From: Phallusia mammillata
Taxonomy: Eukaryota; Chordata; Ascidiacea; Phlebobranchia; Ascidiidae
Direction of reading: 5' to 3'
Assembly (NCBI GenBank): GCA_003260075.1
Contig: QLIY01000505.1
Coordinates: 1-64,000, forward strand
Length of the DNA: 64,000 nucleotides
The position numbers and the translations under genes were made by a program. Under the pieces are notes generated by a model. That model worked only from the letters and a program-made list of their open reading frames with translations, was not told the DNA's origin and searched no databases. Positions 23,672 through 36,023 of the stretch are shown in pieces; position 1 is the first letter of the stretch; every line of letters starts with the position of its first letter.

Positions 23672-25747
23672 GGCTTGTTGATGAAACAACCGTTATTATA
23701 CCAAACTTCTCAACTCCTACAAGATACAAATTTGTATTAATATGAACGAAAACACGTGGAAATGATTTACTTACAGCTTTTACTTCAAATATTTTATCTT
23801 TGCACAGAAATATGCCCGCCTTTAAATTTAAAACACATGAAAAAGAAAAACCTTGGTATTTTTTGTTTGGTGACTTCCCTTTTCCATCTCTTGTCTTTGG
23901 GGAATTCCCGCATTTGTTCGGATGAGAGATATGAATTGTCACAATTTTCAACTACGATACTGGTAGTGCAGTTTTTCAACCTTTGCAGTGCAGCACATAT
24001 CAAGTTTGACAGATACAACAAATGTCATAGAAGTTATTTATGAGTAAATCACAGAGGATTGCTTTGGTTTTAAAAACAATAAAATGGACGCTATTACACC
24101 ATCCACCTCTCATTGAAGAATTATTTGCATACAATAGTGATACGTTGTCACATGCAAAATTAATTGACAAGAATGCTTAAGCGTTGGTGTAACATTGTTT
24201 CAAGACGTCGTACCGCAACCCAATTCCATTTACGTACATACTGCCTTCGTAAAAACTAAAAACGCACAACGTGGGACGGTTTTTAATTTAGAATAGCCTG
24301 CGAAGTACGGTTGGTATAAAATTTGCAGACTTAACGGCAATTTTTCCACAAAAAAACTGTGAATAAGACGCTAGTGGTTACAAGAAGAGGTTATAACACT
24401 GAAATTAAATACCTTTAGGCATGAAACCTTAAAGGTTTCTGTAAAGCAGAAGGTAACTTTCGTTGCCTTTCTGCCGATTTGCCATGTTGGCAGCAGTGAC
24501 ACTTCAATGCATAGCAGATAGCCGGAAGGGGTGTTTCGCTTGCGCTGCATGTTGCTACTCGTTCGTAGACACTGAAGCCCCCCCCCCCGGTTGGTATAAA
24601 ATTTGCAGACTTAACGGCAATTTTTCCACAAAAAAAACTGTGAATAAGACGCTAGTGGTTACAAGAAGAGGTTAACACTGAAATTAAATACCTTTAGGCA
24701 TGAAACCTTAAAGGTATCTGTAAAGCAGAAGGTAACTTTCGTTGACTTCTGCTGTTTTGCCATGTTGCCAGTGACACTTCAATTCATAACAGATAGCCGG
24801 AAGGGGTGTTTCACTTACGCTGCATGTTGCTACTCGTTTGTAGACACTGAAGTAACTTAGCAACGTTGTAGTGGCATACGGAACAGTATAATATATATTT
24901 TATTTCAGTTACCGTAGGCCTACAAAAGCCCATAAACCCGCTTCAGAAGTAATAGTCTTTTGATTTGTGAGCGTTTTGTTGAAATTTTAGTTAACCTTCA
25001 TTCCAATTCAGTATTATTAAAGCAATTTTAGACAAAGCCTGTGTTTTAGTGATTCAGTACATAATTTAGCGCAAAACCTGAGAAGTATGCACACAGACAG
25101 GAAAAGTTTTTTTTACGAAAGATCAGTCAGTCATTAGTGCAATTAAAAACAGGCAATTTTTTCGAAAACAGTTAAAACGCTTTGCTGCTCAACCGGAACT
25201 GTGTCAGCGCACGAATGTTGACAGTTTGTTTCAATGATTCCTTTGAAGCAGTACAAATGTAAAAATACAATTTAAAAACGTATTTGGCATTGACTGTCTA
25301 AATTGGTATCACCAAAAATTTTGTTTCCTTAATTATGTTGCAATTTGGCCATAAGTGGAATTATTGCATGTCCAACATTGACTTTATCTGCAATTAACAG
25401 TTATGGTTTTAGCTTTGCAAACACACTGACTTATCATCCGCATGTCCTAAAAATAATAAAAGAGCTGCACTTTGCAAAAACAACAAGAACCCTACACAGT
25501 TTGAGAATAGCTGATTGAACGCTTGTTTGTTTTAACCCAAAAATCTCTTGAATATAGGGAAAAAAACTCCCCCCCCCCACTTTGCAAAAACAACAAGAAC
25601 CCTACACAGTTTGAGAATAGCTGATTTAACGCTTGTTTGTTTTAACCCAAAAATCTCTTGAATATAGGGGGGGAAAAACCTAACTAACTTCTACAACTTT
25701 GTTAAATTTGCCGAAGGCGTATAGGCTTCAACATAGGAAAGCAAACT
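23672..25747. other. Divergent intergenic region with duplicated segment
   Basis: Separates the minus-strand death-domain gene from plus-strand PAF-AH gene 1, so it should hold both promoters. A segment at about 24310-24575 is repeated at about 24589-24850 after a C run (24578-24588). Another pair flanks the run at 25569-25578. Promoter elements cannot be picked out reliably. Confidence 0.5.
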
Positions 25748-26899
25748 ATGACAAACGTCATTCCGCTACCGACCGGTCCCCATCACGTGGGCTGCAGTGA
25801 CGTCATCACCGACTATGGAAAGGATCGCATTCTGTTTCGCATGTTTTACCCTGCCCAACGAACGCCAGAAGCAAAAGACGCGATTTGGTTAACTGAACCT
25901 GAACACGCTGATGGATTTGTCACATTCAGCGGTGTCCCATATCTTGCGTGGCTATTTAAATGGCTTTACTGCTCGGCCACCATCCCGGCTAGTCTCAACG
26001 CAGACCCTATCATACCGGACGACATGGATAAGCTTCCGATTACTGTGTTTTCACACGGAATGGGCGGAGACAGGGTTTCCTACACCAACATTTGTACGCA
26101 ACTTGCCTCATACGGAATGCTGGTGATCGCTCTGGAACATGCTGACCAATCAGCGTCAGCCACGCATTATTACGATAAACTCACTGATGGCGTTGGCTAC
26201 GTGAAAAAGTGGATTGAGTTTCTAATAGTAACTGAAGAGACCCAAGATCCGCATAAAATTCGCAACGACCAAGTAAATCAAAGGGCAGACGACTGTGTAA
26301 GGGTTCTAGAATATTTGGATAGAATCAACGAAGGAACTTTTCAAGGAATAGAAGACGCAATCGATTGTTCTGTGTACAAGGGTCGTCTTGATTTAAGCAA
26401 ATGCTCGATCATAGGACATTCTTTTGGGGGTGCAACTGCTATGACAGTACTTGCCAAAGAAACTAGATTTTCCATGGGTATTTCCATGGATACGTGGACA
26501 TTTCCGTTAAGTGAAGCGACATACGAGCAACTTAACGACAAACCAATTCTTTTCATCAATTCAGAAACTTACCACTCCAAGGCAAACATAAAGAATATCA
26601 TTAAACTCAAAGACAGCTCTTCAACAGTTGAAAGGGACATGGTTACAATACTAGGCTCGGTGCACCAGTTTCCAACAGACTTTGGTTTGCTTTTGCGCTT
26701 TCAGTGGCTTTCTAAAAAGTTTATTTTGCGAGGAACTGAAAGTCCATGGGTGGTCAGCGGCCTAAACAACCAGATGATTCTCGGCTTTGTTGGCAAGCAC
26801 CTTTGTCTGAAGTTTGCAAAGGAGATTACCGACCTGTTGCAAGAGAACAAGAAGTTATTACTTTCTGGAACCAATGTTGTATTGGATGAAAACGCTTAG
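25748..26899 (+). CDS. PAF acetylhydrolase-like phospholipase, array gene 1
   Basis: Intronless, 383 aa, similar in length to cytoplasmic PAFAH2 (about 390). No signal peptide. The family hydrolyses the sn-2 acyl group of platelet-activating factor and oxidised phospholipids through a Ser-Asp-His triad in an alpha/beta-hydrolase fold. Visible: oxyanion-loop FSHGMGG, nucleophile elbow GHSFGGATA (Ser225), Asp in ISMDTWTFPL and His in GSVHQFPTDF, so the triad is complete. It is the most divergent and most G+C-rich member of the array, and stands 1.5 kb from gene 2. An ATAG acceptor-like site lies about 12 bases before the ATG. Confidence 0.9.
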   Translation: MTNVIPLPTGPHHVGCSDVITDYGKDRILFRMFYPAQRTPEAKDAIWLTEPEHADGFVTFSGVPYLAWLFKWLYCSATIPASLNADPIIPDDMDKLPITVFSHGMGGDRVSYTNICTQLASYGMLVIALEHADQSASATHYYDKLTDGVGYVKKWIEFLIVTEETQDPHKIRNDQVNQRADDCVRVLEYLDRINEGTFQGIEDAIDCSVYKGRLDLSKCSIIGHSFGGATAMTVLAKETRFSMGISMDTWTFPLSEATYEQLNDKPILFINSETYHSKANIKNIIKLKDSSSTVERDMVTILGSVHQFPTDFGLLLRFQWLSKKFILRGTESPWVVSGLNNQMILGFVGKHLCLKFAKEITDLLQENKKLLLSGTNVVLDENA

Positions 26900-28422
26900 T
26901 AAAAACGACTGCAAACAATGAAAATCAGCTAAGATTTATATTTGCCCCTCTTCAAGTTACACCTTAAGTTAATTATAACTTACCTCTTTGGTATATATTG
27001 TTGTTTGCAATGTTAACGTGTAGGAAGAAGTTTTTCATGCCCTTTTCCCATTTTCATTTTGTTCTATTCAAAAAGTAATATGACATACAATTACTAAATA
27101 TTTCATGCATGTGATGGCAAGGCAAAATGTAAACTGTTTTGCGTTTAAAAGAATAAAATCGTAAAAAACAGCAGTCTATGTGGTTGTGTTGATTTTTTTC
27201 GCTCGTGAAAGAAAACACAAGTAGCCTACACAATTATAGTAGAATGTGCTATCGGTGCATCATGGTTAAACACCATTAAACTACCCTGCCGAAAAACCCT
27301 TGTATTGCAGCGATCAGGCATATCAAAGAAGCAACAAATGTAGGGGCTATTCCCCCCCCCCTGTTGATTTTTTTCGCTCGTGAAAGAAAACACAAGTAGC
27401 CTACACAATAGTAGAATGTGCTATCGGTGCATCATGGTTAAACACCATAAAACTACCCTGCCGAAAAACCCAACAAATGTAGGGGCTGTTCTTATGTGTC
27501 GCGATCTTGCAAAATTTATGCTATTGTCCTGGCCACGACAACAAACGCCTCAAGACAAGGGGACGCAACCGTCGTGTTTAACGTGATCAGCACATCACAA
27601 GACCGACATCCTCGTGACTAACAGGGAACGGAAATTGGGGTGCGCCTTACCGATATGCCGGGAAGATATTTAAAACAATGACTTGGGTATTTGCAGCATA
27701 TGTTTCTTTAGTTACAGTAAAATTTACTCAGTTTACGTTCAACTGCCATGCTTCGTGTGTATCAAGGCACAAAGTAGTCCCTGTAGATATAATAAAACGT
27801 ATGGTTACTTGCAAATACAAATTCTCCAGTGGCGTCTTATTTACTTTGACTTTGAACGTTTTCAAACTGGGAATTTTTCCTATTTTTGTTGCTTAAAAAG
27901 TTGCCTACTTGCAAAAATACTCGTTTTTATTTGACAAAGGCCTCCAAAAACGTGCATAAAACGATTAGTATCCATGCTTGACTGACGTGTTTGCCATAAT
28001 TCATCACATTTCCTATTCAGCAAAACAGGCATTCTGTGCTGTTGTGAACACTACGGTCAGCTGACACACCCATATTTGGCATATAGGCTCACGTGACAAT
28101 AGCAAAACTCGTGAGCTCGTGTGATGATTCTCTATTCTCATGACTCCAAAAATTTACTGGCATTGCATCAGTTTTTTGCTAACAACACGTGTACTAATTC
28201 ACCTATATAATGAATTGCCGACAGCAGTAGCGCAGGTACCGCAAACTTTACTGTTCTGCAAAAATGGCAGCGAACAAGTATTGTAGCTAGAGAACAGGTT
28301 ATGCAGCCTAGTGTACAGTGTAGTCTGTTAATTATTAACTACATTTTCGTGTCATTTGACAAATGCATTGTTTTGTTGAGTTAGAAATAGGTTGAGAATT
28401 TTTTGGATTTCTAAAAGAAAAA
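26900..28422. other. Spacer between PAF-AH genes 1 and 2
   Basis: Contains the gene 1 3' flank with AATAAA at about 27152. Also a near-copy pair around a C run at 27352-27361 (about 27185-27351 and 27362-27500). No gene supported; probably the gene 2 promoter towards the right end. Confidence 0.5.
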
Positions 28423-29607
28423 ATGTCACGATTTCCGAAACCAACAGGAAAATACACAGTTGGTTGTGCAGATGTCATTTCGAAATGTGGACCAGATCGC
28501 TGCTTTTTTAGGTTATTTTATCCTGCAAAAAGCACAGAGATCAAGTATTCAGAATGGCTTCCTGCAAGGGAATATGCAGATGGCTTTATGGATTTTTTAA
28601 AGATGAAACCTCTGTCATGGGGCTTTAGGTTTATGTTTTCTGGACTGAAAATGCCAGCGGGTTTAAACACAGACCTGGAAATTCCAGAAAACAATGAAAA
28701 ATGGCCAGTGGTGGTCTTCAGTCATGGTTTGGGTGCAAATAGAACAACATACAGTAATACTTGTATAGAACTTGCTTCTCATGGCACTGTAGTCGCATCT
28801 GTTGAGCATGGCGATAAGTCTGCTTCAGCCACATTTTATTTGGAAGAAGACGAAAACAAAGAGTTCAAAAAAGTGTGGGTGCCATTTCAGCATGTCAATG
28901 GCAAAGACCCAGAGGAGCACAAGATTAGAAATAAACAGGTGCATCAACGAGCAGATGAATGCATCACTATGTTAAACCATATGCATGATATTAATAGTGG
29001 TACATTTGTCGGTGTCCAAACTGAATTAAATCTTCATCAATTCAAAGGAAATCTTAACCTTGATAAAGTAGCCATTTTGGGACATTCATTTGGTGGTGGT
29101 ACAACAATAACAGCATTGGCGAAGGATAAGAGGTTTAAAGTTGCAGTTGCACTTGATTCATGGATGTTTCCGCTGGATGAAAAAGTCTACAAAGATGTGA
29201 GTCCGGTACCAATTCTTTTTGTCAACTCAGAGAAGTTTCATTGGCAGTCCAACATTCATCACATTAGAAAACTAGATAATGACACGTTTGGCATTACAGC
29301 TGAACGAAAAACTGTCACATTGCTTGGCTCAGTGCACCAAAGTCAATCTGACTTTCCACTTTTAGTCAATTGGAGTTGGCTGGCTCAAAAGTTTCAACTC
29401 CAGGGTACTGGCAATCCTGTAGCATTAAGCCAAATTAACAATGAACTTTTAGTGGCATTTATTGCAAAGCATTTGGGTCTTGAGTTTGGCAAAGAAGTAG
29501 AAGAAGTTGTTGAGAAACACAAGCAGCATATTTTAGTTGGTTCAAATATTGCAGTTGATGAAGATAAAATTGCAATGTTTAAGCAAAAATTAAGGTCTTC
29601 AATTTAA
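28423..29607 (+). CDS. PAF acetylhydrolase-like phospholipase, array gene 2
   Basis: Intronless, 394 aa, no signal peptide. Triad intact: GHSFGGGTT (Ser222), Asp in VALDSWMFPL, His in GSVHQSQSDF. The oxyanion loop FSHGLGANRT keeps the Leu found in the human enzymes, making this the most conventional member. Starts MSRFPKPTGKYTVGC, and this Pro/Gly-rich opening is shared with genes 3-6. It is expected to be an active cytosolic esterase. After the stop, a C run (29718-29727) is followed by a second copy of the gene's last bases and 3' flank. Confidence 0.92.
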   Translation: MSRFPKPTGKYTVGCADVISKCGPDRCFFRLFYPAKSTEIKYSEWLPAREYADGFMDFLKMKPLSWGFRFMFSGLKMPAGLNTDLEIPENNEKWPVVVFSHGLGANRTTYSNTCIELASHGTVVASVEHGDKSASATFYLEEDENKEFKKVWVPFQHVNGKDPEEHKIRNKQVHQRADECITMLNHMHDINSGTFVGVQTELNLHQFKGNLNLDKVAILGHSFGGGTTITALAKDKRFKVAVALDSWMFPLDEKVYKDVSPVPILFVNSEKFHWQSNIHHIRKLDNDTFGITAERKTVTLLGSVHQSQSDFPLLVNWSWLAQKFQLQGTGNPVALSQINNELLVAFIAKHLGLEFGKEVEEVVEKHKQHILVGSNIAVDEDKIAMFKQKLRSSI

Positions 29608-30178
29608 TGGTTTGAAAACCAAACATCGAATGAACAAACAAATTTTGTGCAGTGACATTTTTTTAAATTCAATATTTGTGTTATTTACAATAGAACAATT
29701 CCAAAATATTTGATTTTCCCCCCCCCCTTAAGCAAAAATTAAGGTCTTCAATTTAATGGTTTGAAAACCAAACATTGAACAAACAAACAAACTTTGTTCC
29801 ATGACATTTTTAATTCAAAATGTATGTTATTTTTACTAGAACAATTTCAAATTATTTGATTTGATACTCTTTTTGTTTATTTAATCAAGTTGTTGCTATT
29901 TTTAAAGTTCAAATATGCATTAAGTAAATATTACTTGTACTAGTAAAGTTATTTATTGCCGAACTTAACATTTTATTTAATTTATGTGCCAATATGTTTT
30001 GTTTATTTTAGTATTTTTATTAAAAATAAGCACTAGATTAAAACAACAGTTGATATGCCTGCTTTCCCAAAACCATCTGGCCCATATGCCCCCCCCCCAT
30101 TTAATTTATGTGCCAATATGTTTTGTTTATTTTAGTATTTTTATTAGAAATAAGCACTAGATTAAAACAACAGTTGAT

Positions 30179-31583
30179 ATGCCTGCTTTCCCAATACCAT
30201 CTGGTCCATACTCTGTTGGTTGTTCTGATCTTGTTTCGAAATGTGGACCTGATCGCTGTTTGTTCCGGCTGTTTTATCCTGCATCTGTCACCAGCGAGAG
30301 CAAAAATGCTCTTTGGTTGCCCAGTAGAGAGTATGCTGATGGATTTTCAAATTTAGCAAAGTCAAATGTATTTTCTTGGATTTTTCGGTACCTGTTTTCT
30401 GGAGCAGTAATGCATGCCACAATGAATGCTAATTTAGAAACAGCGAAGCGAGTTGAAAAAATGCCAGTCATTGTGTTTTCCCATGGTTTAAGCATGATGA
30501 GAACGACCTACAGTCACATATGCGTTGAATTGGCATCGAAAGGGGCAGTTGTAGCATCAGTTGAACATGCTGATGGTTCTGCAACAACAACATACTACTT
30601 GGGACAGGACAAAGATGATAAAAGCAAGTTTAAAAAGTTTTGGCTCCCGTGTGACAATATTGATACTAGTAATCCAAATGAACATAATATAAGAAATAAA
30701 CAAGTACACAAACGTGCAGATGAGTGTATTGAAGCGTTAAACCATCTTTATGAGCTCAATAAAGGAACTTTTCAAGGTGTTGCAACTGAAATCAATTTAC
30801 AACAGTTTAAAGGACAACTAGATCTTGAGAAAGCTGCAATTCTTGGACATTCTTTTGGTGGCTCTACAACCATAACCACTCTTGCGAAAGATACTCGTTT
30901 TAAGCTTGGTGTTGCATTAGATTGTTGGATGTTTCCATTGGACAAGAAAGTGTATCAAAATGTCCCCCTGTACCTTTCTTGTTCATCAACTCTTACACAT
31001 ATCCAAGTCAAGAAGAAGTTACTGAGATGAGAAAATTAGACAATGACGCATTTGGTGTTGAAGCTGAAAGAAAAATGGTCACTATTATCGATTCTAATCA
31101 CATTTCACAAACTGATTTCTCATTGCTTACCAGATGGAATTGGTTCACGAGAAAGTGTGGTTTGCATGGGCCTGTAAATCCCACTCAGCTTATGAAAGTA
31201 AACAACGAACTAGTTGAAGCATTTATTGGAAAACATTTAGGACTTCGGTTTGGTGCGCCCCCCCCCCGGTCACTATTATTGATTCTAATCACCTTTCACA
31301 AAGTGATTTCTCATTGCTTACAAGCTGGAATTGGTTCACAAGAAAGTGTGGTTTACATGGGCCTGTAAATCCCACTCAGCTTATGAAAGTAAACAATGAA
31401 CTGGTGGAGGCATTTATTGGAAAACATTTAAGATTTAAGTTTGGTGCAGAATTAGATGATGTGGTAAAGAAATATAAAGATAATGTTTTGGTTGGTTCAA
31501 ATGTAATAGTTGATGAAGATAAAGTGAAAATGTTAAAACAAGAACTTCATGGTTCCCCAAACAGACAAAGACAAGAATTGTAA
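30179..31583 (+). CDS. PAF acetylhydrolase-like, array gene 3 (broken in assembly)
   Basis: Intronless. The frame is intact to about 30965 and then shifts: a run of five C where six would keep the frame. Further on, 191 bases (31077-31267) are duplicated around a C run at 31258-31267. Adding one base and removing the duplicate gives 404 aa without stops, so both breaks look technical, although a true one-base deletion in one allele is possible. Triad: GHSFGGSTT (Ser225), Asp in VALDCWMFPL, His in IDSNHISQTDF. Oxyanion loop FSHGLSMM. It is very close to gene 4, a recent duplication. A truncated copy of its start lies at 30056-30088, before a C run. Confidence 0.85.
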
Positions 31584-32706
31584 ACATTGGCTGTTGGCGT
31601 TTTCAGTGTGCACTTTATGTTTTTATATCAGTGTTGTATTCGGGAGCTATTGTTGGAATCCATGTTTTTTGTCTTCGATTAGAGAAAGAAAAATCCAAGT
31701 AAGTCAAAATTATGTTTTACTGGATGTTGTGATCTATTTTGTTACCTAATGTGTGATCATAAGCATTTTTATTATTCAGCAAAAATTACCTTTTTATATT
31801 TACATTTTTTAGTTTATACAATTTGTTTCTCATTAAAATATATGGTAATAAATTTTGAACAATGTATTCTAGTTCCTTGAATATTGTTGCTGCTGGGACT
31901 TCGATTATTAGGAAAAACTTTATTTACATTTTTTAGTTCATGAAATTTGTTGCCCATAAAAAGTATATGATAATAAACTTTTAATAGTGTTTTTTAAAGA
32001 GTAATTTTTGCTGTTAGGACTTAGATGGTTAAGAAACAATTAAGGTCTCTTAAATGTTTACAAAAAATTAGTATTAGCCAGAAAACAAATTAAGCAACTT
32101 ATAATATGAGGTTATGTCTGCACTGTGGATTGTTATTGGTTTTCCTCCCAGAAGGGGAGACATATTGTTTTTAATTTTTCCTTCCTTCCTCCCATGTTTT
32201 TACTGTTTACATGGGTTGTTATGGTGCTTTTAGTCAAGTAACAGTGGTTCAAACTAATTAAATTTACATGGATGAAAGATATGAGCTTTAAGTTATGTCA
32301 AGCTTTTGGAAATTGTGTTATTTTTTAGAGACCAAAAGATTCGATTTGTGATTTTTAAGTATTTTAAGTAAGATTAAAGGTTTGCTTTGTAATAATTATG
32401 TGAAAGTGCTTAAGTAGTAAAAAAGTTGAAAGTCACAGTTTAAACAGTTGTTAAAAATGGAAATTTTACGCTTTTTTAAAACACCATAGTTTTTGGTAAT
32501 TTTTGCATTCACATATTTTAGACCTATTTTACTTATTCCAGTGTGTTTCCAGCAACTAAAAACCAGTTGGCTGGATAGACAGTTGCTTAAAAACAAGTGT
32601 AACACTTGCTATGCCTGATTTTCCAAAACCATCTGGTCCTCCCCCCCCCCACTAAAAACCAGTTGGCTGGATAGACAGTTGCTTAAAAACAAGTGTAATA
32701 CTTGCT

Positions 32707-34106
32707 ATGCCTGTTTTTCCAAAACCATCTGGCCCATATGCTGTTGGTTGTTCAGATCTTGTTTCGAAATGTGGACCTGATCGCTGTTTGTTCCGGTTGT
32801 TTTATCCGGCATCTGTCACCAGCGAGAGCAAAAATGCTCTTTGGTTGCCCGGGAAAGAGTACGCTGATGGATATACTAGTTTAGCAAAAATGAGCGTTTT
32901 TACATCGATTTTTCAGTACCTATTTTCTGGAGCAGTAATGCATGCCACATTGAATGCAGATTTAGAAAGAACAAAAAGGACTGAAAAAATGCCAGTTGTC
33001 GTATTTTCCCATGGTTTAAATACGATGAGAACGACCTACAGTCACATATGCATTGAATTGGCATCAAAAGGGACAGTTGTAGCATCAGTTGAACATGCAG
33101 ATGGTTCTGCAACAACAACATACTACTTGGAGCAGGACAGAGATGATAAAAGCAAATTTGAAAAGATTTGGCTGCCCAATGCCGATATTAGGACCCCCCC
33201 CCCCGTATTTTCCCATGGTTTAAATACGATGAGAACGACCTACAGTCACATCTGCATTGAACTGGCATCAAAAGGGGCAGTTGTAGCATCGGTTGAACAT
33301 GCAGATGGTTCTGCAACATCAACATACTATTTGGAGCAGGACAGAGATGATAAAAGCAAGTTTAAAAAGATTTGGCTGCCCAATGCCGATATTAGGTTCA
33401 ATCGCCCAAATGAACATAACATAAGAAATAAACAGGTGTACAAACGTGCAGATGAGTGTATTGAAGCATTAAACCACCTTGATGAGCTCAATAAAGGAAC
33501 TTTTCAAGGTGTTGCAACTGAAATCAATCTAGATCCCCCCCCCCAGGACAACTAGACCTTGAGAAAGCTGCCATTCTTGGACATTCTTTTGGAGGAGCAA
33601 CCACAATAACTACTCTTGCCAAAGATGCTCGTTTTAAGGTTGGAATTGCATTAGATTGTTGGATGTTTCCATTAGACAAGGAAGTTTATCGAAACATTTC
33701 TGCCCCTTTCTTGTTCATAAATTCTCACTCATTCCAGTGGTCTGGAAATATTGCCAGAATGAGAAAATTAGATAATGACACATTCGGTGTTAAAGCTGAA
33801 AGAAAAATGGTCACAATGATAGATTCTACTCACCTATCTCAATCTGATTTTTCTTTGCTCACAAGATGGAACTGGTTTACAAGAATGTGTAAACTACATG
33901 GGTCTGAAGATCCCATTCAGCTAATGAAAGTTAACAACGCATTGGTGGGGGCATTTATTGGGAAACATTTGGGACTTAAGTTTGGTGCAGAGCTTGATGA
34001 TGTGGTAAAAGAATATGAAGAAAATGTCCTCGTTGGTACAAATGTAAATGTTGATGAAGAAAAAGTAAAAATATCGAAACAAGAGCTTCGTTCCTCATTT
34101 CAATAG
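32707..34106 (+). CDS. PAF acetylhydrolase-like, array gene 4 (broken in assembly)
   Basis: Intronless. Two C runs interrupt it. At 33194-33204, 204 bases are duplicated; being a multiple of three, this leaves a longer open frame that wrongly doubles the oxyanion region. At 33535-33544 the run replaces about 11 bases present in gene 3. Correcting both gives 397 aa. Triad: GHSFGGATT just after 33570, Asp in IALDCWMFPL, His in IDSTHLSQSDF, so it is probably active. A truncated second start (32611, MPDF in place of MPVF) and a copied 3' end (34128-34251) are the other allele. Confidence 0.85.
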
Positions 34107-34856
34107 CTATGCTTCAACCCCCCCCCCTGGTGCAGAGCTTGATGATGTGGTAAAAGAATATGAAGAAAATGTCCTTGTTGGTACAAATGTAAATGTTGAT
34201 GAAGAAAAAGTAAAAATATCAAAACAAGAGCTTCGTTCCTCATTTCAATAGCAATGCTTCAATGCAAACCTTTCTTGTGCAATAGTTTCTTATTGAGTAT
34301 TACTTTACTTTCTTTTTATTTAACGAACTATAACGGCATTTTAAACAAGCAAATTAGGCAGAATTTTACATCTTTAACCTTTTTAAAAATCAAATGTAAA
34401 ACACAAAAAGTACTGTATATTCACAAACTTACTTTTCAAACAAAGACCTTAATTACAGTACTTTTATGTTTAGTTTGTTGTCTGAACTAGAACTATGCAA
34501 AATAAATGATGATTGTCGATGCAATATTGTTTCTATAATCAAGTTATTGTTTAATTACACATTTTTTATTTAATTTTACAAATAATTTTCATGCGAAGGA
34601 AGTATAATCGAGGACATAATTTTTTTGCTGATATTCAACTGTAAGAATACTTTAGTACCTTACTTGATTTGATTAATTACTGCTATTTCATATTTGTTTG
34701 TCATAAGTGATTTTTTTCATTTGAGTGCTATCAAACATCAAAATATATTATAACTTGCAAACCTCATTTTTATTATGCTGTGTAACCCTTTATTTAAACA
34801 GTTTTTATTTTTATATTCAGGTTTTAGAAAAAATCAACTGCAATTAAACTGACACA
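34107..34856. other. Spacer before PAF-AH gene 5
   Basis: Contains the C run 34118-34127, an allelic copy of the gene 4 C-terminus (34128-34251) and AT-rich DNA. A pyrimidine-rich acceptor-like site (ATATTCAG) lies about 37 bases before the gene 5 ATG. Confidence 0.55.
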
Positions 34857-36023
34857 ATGCCTAATTTTCCTGAGCCATCTGGGCCTTACTCTGTTGGCTG
34901 TTCCGATGTTTTGTCAAAACTTGGTGAAGACCGATGCTTCTTTCGTCTCTTTTACCCAGCATGTATTGAGGAAACATCTAAAAAGACACATTGGTTGCCT
35001 TCAACGGAATATTCCTACAACTCATGGATTTTTAGATGTTTTACCTCTAGTGCTCGTATAAACGCTGTCATGAATGCAGATCTGGACAATCGGGTCAATG
35101 GTATGCCTGTGGTTGTGTTTTCACATGGCGATGATCTGTGTCGCAATGATCACAGTCACACATGTATAGAACTTGCTTCTAAAGGCATGTTGGTAGCATC
35201 TGTTGAACATGGGGACAGATCAGCAAAAGCCACATACTACTTGCAAGAAGATGCGAATGACAACACCAAGTATAAAAAGATTTGGATTCCTTACATTCGT
35301 CTTAAAGACAAGCGTCCATCAGATCATGAAATTCGCAACAAGCAAGTGCGTCGACGAGCCTTAGAATGTAACAAAGTCCTGGAGCATATTGAAGAAATAA
35401 ATAATGGTACCTTTAAGGGTGTTGCAAATGAAATTAACTTTGTACAGTTTAAAGGAAAAGTTGACGTGGAAAAAGCAGCAGTTATGGGACATTCCTTTGG
35501 TGGAGCTACTGCAGTTGCAGCATTTACAAAAGTGACAAAATTCAAAGTTGGTGTTGCTCTTGATGCTTGGATGCCAGTGTTAGATAAAGAGCAGTACCAG
35601 GATGTAGCTGACAAACCATTTTTGTTTATCAACTCCTTTAAAGATTTTCAGACGCCAGAAACAATTGCAAGCATGAGAAATCTTGATGGTGACACGTTTG
35701 GCATTGATGCTGAAAGGAAAATTGTGACTATCAAAGACTCCCACCACCTTACTCAGATCGATTTAACTCTGCTTGCAAAGTGGTCCTGGTTCACAAGGAT
35801 GTGTGAGCTACATGGCCCTGTTGATCCTCATAAGTTGACAAAAGCCAATGATGACCTTATAGCTGGATTTATCGGCAAACACTTGGGTTTAGACTTTGGT
35901 GCAGAACTGGATGAAGTGGTAAAAAAACATGAACAATGCATACTGGTTGGATCCAATGTGGCTGTAAATGAGGAAGTAATAAAGAGTCAAAAAGATGAAC
36001 TTCGATCCACCGCATCACAGTAA
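34857..36023 (+). CDS. PAF acetylhydrolase-like, array gene 5
   Basis: Intronless, uninterrupted 388 aa. Nucleophile GHSFGGATA (Ser213), Asp in VALDAWMPVL and His in KDSHHLTQID are all present. Two neighbouring features are unusual. The oxyanion loop reads FSHGDDLC, with Asp where active relatives have Leu, and the conserved WMFPL is WMPVL. The N-terminal region is about nine residues shorter than in genes 2-4, between LPSTEY and SWIFRC. The triad suggests hydrolase activity, but substrate or efficiency may differ. It is most similar to gene 6. Confidence 0.9.
   Translation: MPNFPEPSGPYSVGCSDVLSKLGEDRCFFRLFYPACIEETSKKTHWLPSTEYSYNSWIFRCFTSSARINAVMNADLDNRVNGMPVVVFSHGDDLCRNDHSHTCIELASKGMLVASVEHGDRSAKATYYLQEDANDNTKYKKIWIPYIRLKDKRPSDHEIRNKQVRRRALECNKVLEHIEEINNGTFKGVANEINFVQFKGKVDVEKAAVMGHSFGGATAVAAFTKVTKFKVGVALDAWMPVLDKEQYQDVADKPFLFINSFKDFQTPETIASMRNLDGDTFGIDAERKIVTIKDSHHLTQIDLTLLAKWSWFTRMCELHGPVDPHKLTKANDDLIAGFIGKHLGLDFGAELDEVVKKHEQCILVGSNVAVNEEVIKSQKDELRSTASQ

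Noticed and set aside
33001-33420. Real internal duplication of the oxyanion region in PAF-AH gene 4
   Set aside because: The open frame survives only because 204 is a multiple of three. The copies are separated by a C run identical in kind to those that break other genes, and removing it gives the family length.
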